Shown here in pieces: positions 56,538 to 64,000 of a stretch of 64,000 nucleotides of DNA. A program made the translations under genes and the position numbers. The notes beneath the pieces were generated by a model that worked only from the letters and a program-made list of their open reading frames with translations, made no database searches and had not been told where the DNA came from. The stretch's first letter is position 1; every line of letters starts with the position of its first letter. Source of the DNA: Przewalskia tangutica (lineage: Eukaryota > Streptophyta > Magnoliopsida > Solanales > Solanaceae); assembly GCA_029844215.1 (NCBI GenBank), contig CM056738.1:76934093-76998092 (forward strand), in the 5' to 3' direction.

Positions 56538-57755
56538 TGATCGGTGTATTTTATATACACCTTTTGAGTCATTTTTAGTTAGTCTTTTGCCCATTGTTGT
56601 ACAAATATGTGTCGTCTTAGGGTAGATTTTCTTTCTTTTGAGTCATAACGGTTTAAAGTGGCACATTGGCGAAAAGAGGGCAGAAACAGAGGTTTCAGAG
56701 CTCAAAAAGCTGAAAAGTTGGCAACCCGGGCAAGAGACAGGACAGCGCCGCGACGCCTCCAACCAGCAGCAGCAGAGCGCCACGATGCCCAAAGAACAGA
56801 GAGCCGCAGAAGTTTCGGCGCCGCGGCGCCAGTTGCAGGGCCGCGGCGCCAAGGCGGGAAAATTGCCAAATCCGAATTGGAATGGGCCAAGGCCAAGAAG
56901 GAAAAGGTTTGGGACGTTTTTGAGGTTATAAAAAGGACCTTTTAGGTCAGATTTTAGGGATGCCACACTTGACAATTCATCACAACTTGGAGATTAAGAT
57001 TGGAGACTTACTTTTGTGTAATTTCTTGTTCTTTATTTTATTTCTTTCTAGTTTATGTTGGATATTAGTTTAGTGTTTGGCATGTCTATGGCTAGGAACT
57101 AACTTAATTTAGGGTTTTTCATGTCGAATCACTTGAACCTCGTTCTTATAAATTAATGCATGTTTTGGTTTCTTCTTATTATTGTTGAGATTTATTCAAT
57201 ATTTGTTTTGATTGCTTGATAATTAATTGATCACTAATTATCATAACTTATATGATTTCTAATCGAAATCCGAAAGGGGAGATTGTGAATATGCTATAGT
57301 TGAATAAACATAGGTTTAAATCGTGGACGAAAGTACCCCGATACTTGTGTAGCTTAATAGGTTATTGCTCTTAATCCTCCTTTGTAGTCAATCTTGTCAT
57401 CGAAAGATAGAAGGGTTCTACATTGGGGTTGAGTGTTTATATTACCTTAACAGAAGTATAAAACGGCTTAGTTAACCTGATATCTCAAAATAGAAGAAGA
57501 ACCATAATTAGTTGCATTAACAAGTAAAGCGATCGGATAGTTGAGGAGATTTGAAAGCCCTATTTCCATCATATCTGAATTAAAGTAAAGTAATTTAGTT
57601 AGCATCTATAATCATAGCTATAAACAATTCATCAAATTATCGTTTATCAAATAGATACTACAGAATAGAAGTTGATAATTGGGCACTAATCCCTGAGGAC
57701 GATAACTCAGTCTTCTAGACTATATTACTTGTCACGATACGTGCACATGCGTTTA
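56538..57755 (+). repeat. 3' LTR of Athila, last 23 bases missing
   Basis: It matches 39666-40871 closely and stops at GCGTTTA, then passes straight into the copia flank copy (GTGTTACTTCAC). The GC cluster is at 56742-56860, with two clear motifs (GGCGCCGCGGCGCC at 56817-56830 and GGGCCGCGGCGCC at 56838-56850). TATAAAAA follows at 56927-56934. No target duplication can be scored. Confidence 0.85.
56742..56934 (+). promoter_or_regulatory. GC palindromes and TATA box in Athila 3' LTR
   Basis: GCGCCGCGACGCC, GCGCCACGATGCCC, the perfect palindrome GGCGCCGCGGCGCC (56817-56830) and GGGCCGCGGCGCC (56838-56850), then TATAAAAA at 56927. The distance from the last palindrome to TATA is about 76 bp. 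Confidence 0.6.
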
Positions 57756-57979
57756 GTGTTACTTCACTTTAACTCAATTGTAGAATACTCACTCCTTATG
57801 TTATTTCACTTTAATATTACTAACTATATAACCCATATAGCAATCCACAACCTGTATTGATTAGTGCAGTCGATCTAAACATGCATGTGCACTCTCATGT
57901 CAGCTTCAAGTTTCCAGCTACCTACTAGCCAATTGTAAAATACTGGACGTAGTCGTCATATTTAGAAGCTCTATTCTTA

Positions 57980-58153
57980 TGGTAGAATAGTGTAAATCTC
58001 CCTGATGTAGTTCTATTATTAGTGTAATATATATAGTATATAATTGTAGTTCTAATATAATTAGAATCTCCATTTTACCTTAATTACATTAATTATACTA
58101 AAATAATAATTACAAAATATATTGTGAATATATATGGAATATATTCACTATCA
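57980..58153 (-). repeat. 3' LTR of Ale-type copia (174 bp)
   Basis: TGGTAGAATAGTG to TTCACTATCA, followed inward by CACTCCCTCAG (PPT complement). Copies at 38141-38316 and 39556-39642 (partial). Confidence 0.75.
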
Positions 58154-58229
58154 CACTCCCTCAGTCGGAGCGGGAGGAGGCCGGACGCTGAGACTAAATC
58201 TGAAATCAAGGAATAGTTGTCGAGTAAGC

Positions 58230-58980
58230 CCCTTTTCTGAAGATATATGCGTACTAATACAAAGAAGGAACATGCAACACCCTAACGTGACCCATTGCAA
58301 CCTTCTCACGAACAAAGTGAATATCCATCTCAATATACTTGGTTCGCTGATGTTGAACTAGGTTATGAGACACGTAGACAACAAATATGTTATCATAGTA
58401 AACTAAAGATGTCTTATGTATGGGACAATGAAGCTCAAGAAGGAGATTTCGGAGCCAACATAGCTCGGCAACAACGTTCGCAACGCCTCTATATTCTTCT
58501 TCTGCACTCGAACGAGAAAGCATGGCTTGCCGCTTGGCAGACCACGATATGATATTATCCCCCAAAAATACACAATAGTAGTACGTAGAGCGGCGGATAT
58601 CCGGGCAACCTGCCTAATCTACGTCTGTGTATGAGATCAATCTAGTCGGTGCTGAGGGATATAAATGAATTCCATAGTCAAGAGTGCCATTAACGTGTTG
58701 AGTGATACGCTTAAGAGTTGTAAAGTGAGGCTTCCTAGGAGCATACATGTTGAACTGCATATGCAATATCTGTCTGAGTGAAAGTGAGATACTGAAGAGC
58801 ACCTTCGAGACTCCTATAAAGATATGGATCACTAACTGAATCCTCATTATCTACACTGAGTTTGGACTTGGAATCGACGAGAGTGAGCATGATCTTACAA
58901 TTTACCATTTTATCCTTGTAGACGATCTCATCTGCATACTTACGCTGACATAAGAACATGACATGTGCGGATCTGGTCAC
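58230..58980 (-). pseudogene. Ale-type copia RNase H and RT end; RT core deleted
   Basis: The minus strand reads FLYFLEISVTRSAHVMFLCQ, RKYADEIVYKDKM, DSKSKLSVDNEDSVSDPYLY, RSLEGALQYLTFTQTDIAY, then RNase H: DNIISWSAKRQAMLSRSSAE, LLLELHCPIHKTSLVYYDNI, HQRTKYIEMDIHFVREKV. The Pro-rich linker runs straight into YFLEISVTR near 58995, so most of RT, including the YVDD site, has been removed by deletion. Confidence 0.82.
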
Positions 58981-58999
58981 TGATATCTCCAAAAAATAC

Positions 59000-60770
59000 A
59001 AGAACTGCGGAGATGGTTTGAGTGGACTAATTAAAGAGGACTTTTGGTTTGAAAATCTCTTGTTGTGCATGAGTTTCCATACGGTGGGTCGGGGGTTTAA
59101 TCGGGTGGCTAGTGGACTGGGGAGATTAGTTAGTAGTGGTTTGTATTGGGTGAATAGTGGGTCGTGAGGTAGTGGGCTGGATAGTGGTATCATTGGTTTG
59201 GTCGAAGAGACTAGGTCGAGGGTTATTGGGCTGGGCAGTTTGGGTAATTGACTGGGCAGCGGGATTGGGCTATGGGGTGGTGGGCTGGGCATCAGTTTCA
59301 TTGGGTTGGGCAGTGTTGTTAATTGGTGACGGGTCTAGGTGGGTCATACCGGGTGTAGTGGGTGGGGCCGATGAGATGGGTGATGTGGCAATGGGTCTCA
59401 TAGATGGGGCAGTAGGTGACTGGTTGGTATTTGGCCTATATAGTGTATTTTAAAGTAGAGGGGAGTTATCCGAGTCGTCAAGAAAACCATAATCTGTGAC
59501 TCGAAATTTTTGAATGTTGTCAAACGGGAAAACGTACTCAACAAACATGACATGACATGACGTGAGACTATGATTTTTTCTATGGATAACTCATAGCACA
59601 AGTACTCCCTATGGTTTGACGGGAAACCTAGGAAGACGCACGGAGTGGAGCAAGGTGCTAATTTGTGAGGGACTGTGGAGGTAAAATTTAGGTAACAAAG
59701 ACAACCGAAAATTTGAAGGTGAAAGATCAGACGGAAGAGAATTTTGGTGGGTGTCCTATTTTGGATCGTACGAGTAGGTAATATGTTAAGAATATGTTCT
59801 ACCATTTTAATGCATATATCCAAAAGGTAGGGGGGAGACGCATGAAAAAAGAGTATGAATCATATTGTTAATGGTGCGGAGAATTCTTTCGGCTTTATCA
59901 TTTTGAGGGGAAGTATGGGGGCAGGAGAAATGAAAAATTATGTCATTAGCAGCACAAAAATTATGAAAGATGGAGTTATTGAACTCACGACCATTATCAC
60001 ATTGAAATATTTTGATGTATTTTTTAAATTGTGTTTTAACCAATGTACGAAATTCAAGGAATTTGTAGTAAACTTGAGACTTAAGTTTAAGCGGATAGAC
60101 CCAAATAATAAAGTGAGAAAAGTCATCCAAAAATACTAAATAATATTTATGACTGAGGTTTCTAGTTATAAGAGATTTCCATAAATCTGTATGAATAATA
60201 TCAAAGGGAGATATAGTAATACTTAAAGAAGACGTAAATGGAAGTCTAACATGTTTCCCTAAATGACAAGAGGAGAAACTGTGGAAAAGTTTTTCTTTAT
60301 TACATTGGATTAAATTGCGGTTTCTAAGAGAATAAAAAACATGAGGTCTCGGATGACCAAGTCTACTATGCCACGTTGAGGAGGAGATGACGGCTAGAGA
60401 TGTAGAGGATTGACACTGGCAATGGATGTGGATAGAAAAGGATAGAGGTCCCCCGCACTATTATATCTCGTAAGAAGTTTCCGGGTACGTAGGTCTGTTA
60501 TAGAAAAACCAAACTGGTCAAAATTAAAGGATACAGAATTATCGGTGGCAAATTTTCTAATAAAGATTAGGTTCTTGATAATGTTAGGGGCATATAGGAC
60601 GTTTTAAGAGAGAAGTGGGGATGCGGTGGTGGGGTTAGTGTATGGCCAAACCCTTGAATTAGAATACGATGACCATTGCTGACCATAATAGATTGAGGAG
60701 TATTTAAATTACGCAGTTGAGGAAGATTACCAGAATTGTTGGTGAGGTGAGACGTGGTGCCCGTATCCAT
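59000..60770 (-). pseudogene. Ale-type copia protease, integrase and linker
   Basis: From right to left on the minus strand: protease with DTG (MDTGTTSHLTNNSGNLPQL, near 60770-60715); the integrase region with MDDFSHFIIWVYPLKLKSQV (Asp site), IFQCDNGREFNN (Asp site), and SPQNDKAERILRTINNM (Glu site) at 60130-59807; an integrase tail with IQNRTPTKILF, FGCLCYLN and PCVFLGFPSNHREYLCYEL (59823-59480); then a Ser/Pro-rich linker (about 59450-59060). The zinc-finger part of integrase near 60300-60400 is present but frame-broken. Several frame changes occur, notably near 59815 and 60600. Confidence 0.8.
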
Positions 60771-61088
60771 ATACCACGTATCATCGTCTTCTTCTTTGGC
60801 AGCGTGTGGTGGGCACAGTGGTGGGCGGTGATGCAGTGGTGCTAGGCTACTAGGTAGTGGGTTGTGGGACTGCCTACTGTTGATGATGGGCCTGGCGTGG
60901 AACGGTACTGGTTGACTGGGCCTAGTGCCCGAACTGTTTCCAAGGACGTGGGTTGGCCCATTGAGTCGGGTACTGAGCCTACAGCTGATAATTTGTCACG
61001 CCAGATTTGAGGAAGAGGAAGCGTGGGAAGCTATGTGGGACGTGGGTGACACCATGAGGGTATCGAAAATTTAGGAGAGAAAGAGGGT
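60771..61088 (-). pseudogene. Ale-type copia gag end
   Basis: A low-complexity G/T-rich plus strand gives a Pro/Thr/Gln-rich minus-strand text upstream of the protease. This fits the region between the gag zinc knuckle and protease in Ale elements. Stops are present. The copia at 61089 inserted here. Confidence 0.5.
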
Positions 61089-61347
61089 TGTATATGAAAT
61101 GAGCATTTTATTAAGTGTTGACCGAGTCTTTAGGAGCATTTTGTTAGTGTTTAGGAGTGGATTAGTTCAAGTAGTTTAATTTGAATAAAACTCCTAGTTT
61201 GTAGGTTTGTTAGAGTAGTGTTAGCAGTAGCTATAATTCATATTTTGCTAAGTGATTGTTGTAAATGACAGAGGCTATATAATGTCATGTCTTCTATTAA
61301 ATAAAGTAAGCAAGTTCATAGCAATTCTGAGTGATTCATATCTTACA
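61089..61347 (+). repeat. 5' LTR of copia (259 bp)
   Basis: TGTATATGAAATGAGC to TTCATATCTTACA. TATATAATG near 61278-61286 is a plausible TATA box, and ATTAAATAAAG near 61297 a plausible polyadenylation signal. Confidence 0.8.
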
Positions 61348-61349
61348 TT

Positions 61350-61362
61350 TGGCATCAGAGCC
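61350..61362 (+). other. PBS of copia, initiator tRNA-Met type
   Basis: TGGCATCAGAGCC two bases after the LTR, with one change from the usual TGGTATCAGAGC. Confidence 0.78.
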
Positions 61363-61414
61363 AGGTTACACAGAAGAGGGAGGTTGCAGCCATTGAGTGT
61401 TCAAAATCAAAAGA

Positions 61415-62250
61415 ATGAGTGAAGAGAAGAACCTCACAAAGATTCTCAAATTTGATGGTCATTACAACCACTGGAGTGAATTAATGGAGAACCTTTTGAG
61501 AGCTAAAGGGCAATGGAGTTTGGTGGAGACCGGCTTTACTGAGCCAAGAGATCAAGCTCTCTTAACAGAGGCTCAGAAGGATCAATTAGATGAGATCAAA
61601 ACCAAAGACTACCAAGTCAAGCATTACCTATACCAGGCCATTGGTAGGTCTGTGTTTGAGCAGATTTTGGACGGGAGCATGTCCAAAATCGTCTGGGATT
61701 CCCTGAAGAAGAAATTTGGTGGGAACGAGAAGGTCAAGAGATCTCTTCGAAATTCCCTAAGGCGTGAATTTGAGATTCTGGAGATGAATAATGGCGAAGA
61801 TAGTACCAGTTACTTTGCAAGAGTAATGGTAGTTGCAACAAATTGCGCAGCAATGGAGAAGATATGGCCGATTCTAAGATTGTGGAGAAAGTTTTGAGAA
61901 CTTTGACAGATCAATTCACGTGTGTGGTGGTCTCAATCGAAGAATCAAAGGACACTGACATGATTTCTATTGATGAACTCCAAAGTTCATTGGTGATGCA
62001 CGAGCAGAAATTTAATTGTGTCAAGAGGGAGGATGAAGACCAAGCTTTGAAGGTTGAAGATCGAAGCTATCCAGGAAGAGGTAGAGGGTGAGGATCACCT
62101 CATGGATGAGGAAGAAGTGCAGGAAGGTCATCCTTTAACAAAGCAACTGTGGAGTTCTTCAAATGCCACAAGCTAGGACATTTCAAGTTTGAATGCCCTA
62201 TGTGGAGTAAAGAAGTGAATTATGCAGAACTTGAGGAAGATGAACTTTTT
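61415..62250 (+). pseudogene. copia gag
   Basis: The ATG at 61415 starts MSEEKNLTKILKFDGHYNHW, then SELMENLLRAKGQWSLVE, DSMSKIVWDSLKKKFGG-type text, SLRREFEILEMNNGEDSTSY, and FARVMVVATN. A one-base loss near 61845 shifts the frame (SNGEDMADSKIVEKVLRTLT, IEESKDTDMISIDELQSSL). A stop occurs at about 62091, after RGRG. The zinc knuckle (62155-62200) reads FFKCHKLGHFKFECP, lacking its first Cys. Gag forms the particle and binds RNA. An earlier in-frame GTG at 61397 is not a likely start in a plant. Confidence 0.85.
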
Positions 62251-63510
62251 CTAATGGCTTATGTTGGAGATCATGGGAGAAGAAACACATGGTTCATTGA
62301 CTCAGGATGTTCCAACCATATGTGCAGTGATGAGAGCATGTTCTCAAGCCTTGATACGACCTTCACTCAGTCAAATTGGGCAACAAAAACAAGATGACAG
62401 TGGATGGAAAAGGCACCATCAAATTATTGCTAGGAGGAGTCATATACACCATGGGAGAAGTTTATCTGGTGCCTGATCTAATAAACAATCTTCTCAGTGT
62501 TGGACAGCTTCAAGAGAAAGGTTTGTCTGTCCTATTTCAAGATGGGAAATGAAGTATATACCATCCAGAAAAGGGGTTGATTGTTCAATCCATCATGAGT
62601 ACCAACAGAATGTACCTGATTGAGTCAACTCCATTAGAAAGAAAAGAGTCACAAGAAGGGAAGAGCAAGGAAGTAAACTGTCTTCACACGGATAAAGATG
62701 AACTCTCAAGGCTTTGGCATCACAGATATGGGCATTTGAGCTACAAGGGGCTTCGTACTCTTCAATACAAGGACATGGTTCTTGGTCTACCAAAATTCAC
62801 TGCTTCCACTGTCACTTGTGTAGACTGCTTAAATGGGAAGCAAACAAGGAATGTCATTCCAAAGCAAGCATCATGGAGAGCCACTAAACCTCTGGAGCTG
62901 GTACATTCAGACATTTGTGGGCATATAAACCCTATGTCAACAAATGGAAACAGGTATTTCCTAACCTTTATTGATGAATTTAGACGTAAAGCTTGGGTAT
63001 ATTTGCTAGCAGAAAAGTCAGAGGCTTTAAGTTACTTCAAAGTGTTCAAAAATATGGTGGAAAAGGAGTCTGGGGTTGTGCTAAAATATCTAAGGACAGA
63101 TCGTGGAGGAGAGTACAACTCCACCAGTTTTGACACATTTCGCAATGAGAATGACATTCGCATATAACTCACAAATGCCTACACACACCCAACAAAATGG
63201 GGTGGCAGAGAGGAAGAACAAAACTGTCATGAATATGGTTCGTGCCATGATATCTGCTAAGGGAATGCCAAAGTTTTTTTGGCCTAAAGCTGTGAAATGG
63301 ACTTTCCATGTCCTCAATAGAAGTCCCACCTTGTCAATCAAAGACACAACACCTCAGGAAGCTTGGAGTGGAGTCAAACCACATGTGAATCATTGCAGAG
63401 TATGGGGATGCATTGCTCACACTCATATTCCTGATGTTAAAAGAGGTAAATTAGATAGCAAAAGTTCAATTTGTATTTTCTTAGGAATAAGGGATACAGA
63501 TTACTAAATG
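62200..63510 (+). pseudogene. copia protease and integrase
   Basis: Protease: TWFIDSGCSNHMCSDESMF (DSG active site, about 62285). A frame break near 62380 is followed by GEVYLVPDLINNLLSVGQLQ in another frame and a TGA near 62550. Integrase (62640-63507): LWHHRYGHLSYKGL and CVDCLNGKQ (HHCC finger), VHSDICGHINPMSTNGNRYF (Asp), YLRTDRGGEYNSTSF (Asp), a stop and frame change near 63165, then NGVAERKNKTVMNMVRAM (Glu), PKFFWPKAVKWTFHVLNRSP, and CRVWGCIAH. A stop near 63505 ends the tail (SICIFLGIRDTDY). Confidence 0.85.
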
Positions 63511-64000
63511 TTGCTACTAACAAAGTTGTTGTCAGTAGAGAGTCAGAAAGACATAAAAATACAGGTCTACAATGGGGAGAGAAAACACAATTTGATGGAG
63601 GAAGTGAGCCAGAAAACATGAATGAGTGGTGAGAGTGATGGAGGTGATACAATAGAGACTGGGAGTGAGATTGAGGGAGGTAAAACTGGGGTAAATGGAG
63701 AGAATAGAGAGCCACAAAATGAGCTACAAACTGAGGCAGGACAAAATAAAATACAAACTGAGGAAGGAGTGTCACAAAGTGAGCCACTAAATGAGAGAAG
63801 AAACAGAAGAGCACCTAGTTGGATGAATGATTTCGTGAGTGGTGATTCCATATCAGAAGAAGATGAAGCAAACATGGTTCAAGAAGAGGGAGCAGAAACT
63901 GAAGACCCAACCTCTTTTGAAGATGCCATAAAAGAGGAGAAGTGGAAGCTAGCTATGGACAGTGAAATCAATTCACTAGAGAAAAACAATACTTGGTTTC
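63511..64000 (+). pseudogene. copia integrase-RT linker and start of RT
   Basis: An acidic, Glu/Gln-rich linker (63600-63880; ETEDP region) leads to FEDAIKEEKWKLAMDSEINS, LEKNNTWF at the window end, which is the RT start motif. The rest of RT and RNase H lie beyond 64000. The linker is broken by stops near 63600 (TGA) and 63630. Confidence 0.75.

Larger units (their letters stand above)
39666..57755 (+). mobile_element. Athila-type Ty3/gypsy element, decayed, split by a chromovirus insertion
   Basis: 5' LTR 39666-40894, PBS at 40901, shortened gag, protease, RT and RNase H (to 43815), nested Tekay-type element (43816-53491), integrase (53492-54898), post-pol block (54912), non-coding spacer, PPT (about 56523-56537), and 3' LTR 56538-57755, which lacks its last 23 bases. 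No env frame is seen. Without the nested element it is about 8.4 kb, shorter than typical Athila elements, partly because most of gag is gone. Confidence 0.88.
57756..61088 (-). mobile_element. Ale-type copia with flank (second duplicate), 5' end cut by another copia
   Basis: The flank at 57756-57979 repeats 37917-38140. The 3' LTR is 57980-58153 (TGGTAGAATAGTG to TTCACTATCA). RNase H, RT end, Pro-rich linker, integrase, protease and a gag end follow on the minus strand up to 61088, where the LTR of another copia starts. The body matches the element at 34122 but is better preserved upstream of RT. Confidence 0.8.
61089..64000 (+). mobile_element. Ty1/copia element (Tork-like), 5' part, right edge cut by window
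   Basis: 5' LTR 61089-61347, PBS, gag, protease, integrase and the start of RT. The order gag-protease-integrase-RT fits Ty1/copia. The wording of gag and the CSNHMC protease suggests the Tork group (from memory, not checked). It is inserted in the gag end of the preceding minus-strand copia; the target duplication cannot be checked because the 3' end is outside. Confidence 0.85.

Noticed and set aside
1..64000. Multi-gene defence or biosynthetic system
   Set aside because: No operon-like or host gene cluster is present. All recognisable coding sequence belongs to transposable elements or to a captured gene fragment.

Overview
The window is plant nuclear DNA made almost entirely of nested, decayed transposable elements. 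I found no intact host gene, no rRNA or tRNA gene and no CRISPR array. Plant origin follows from the element families: Athila-type and Tekay/Del-type Ty3/gypsy, Ale-type and other Ty1/copia, a CACTA transposon, an RTE-type LINE and a Tourist-like MITE. The protein remnants look eudicot, possibly Solanaceae; that last step is inference from family resemblance.

Layout. 1-15389 is a tandem copy of a large non-autonomous LTR element (LARD-like, Ogre/Tat-like ends): internal region, LTR (5167-7678), internal region, LTR (12911-15389). It codes for no gag or pol. Each internal region carries short hairpin modules and a roughly 1.2-kb array of 29-bp repeats near its 3' end. Each LTR carries a degraded first-exon fragment of a ROP/RAC small GTPase gene. 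This element interrupts the gag of an Athila element (15390-19831), which keeps gag-protease and the 3' LTR but lacks RT, RNase H and integrase. 19832-20890 is LTR-like sequence of unknown family, followed by an RTE-type LINE fragment (minus strand, to about 21455). 22225-31064 is a CACTA transposon (TSD ATC) holding a solo Athila-type LTR and a copia element (minus strand). 32029-33042 is a solo LTR (TSD ATTTA) and 33367-33907 a Tourist-like MITE (TSD TAA).

34122-37393 is a short-LTR Ale-type copia (minus). A related copy and its flank occur twice (37917-39065 and 57756-61088). Between them lie an inverted Athila LTR fragment, a third scrap of the copia LTR, and an Athila element (39666-57755) with decayed gag-pro-RT-RNase H-integrase. 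That Athila is split by a Tekay/Del-type chromovirus on the minus strand (43816-53491, TSD AGAAC). 61089-64000 is the 5' part of another copia element, inserted in the gag end of the preceding Ale copy and cut by the window edge.

Nothing here acts as a working pathway; every coding remnant carries stops, frameshifts or deletions. The signals most worth a second look are the ROP/RAC fragment inside both LARD LTRs, and the recurrent GC palindromes of the form GGCRCCGCGGYGCC that sit just upstream of the TATA box in LTRs of different families.
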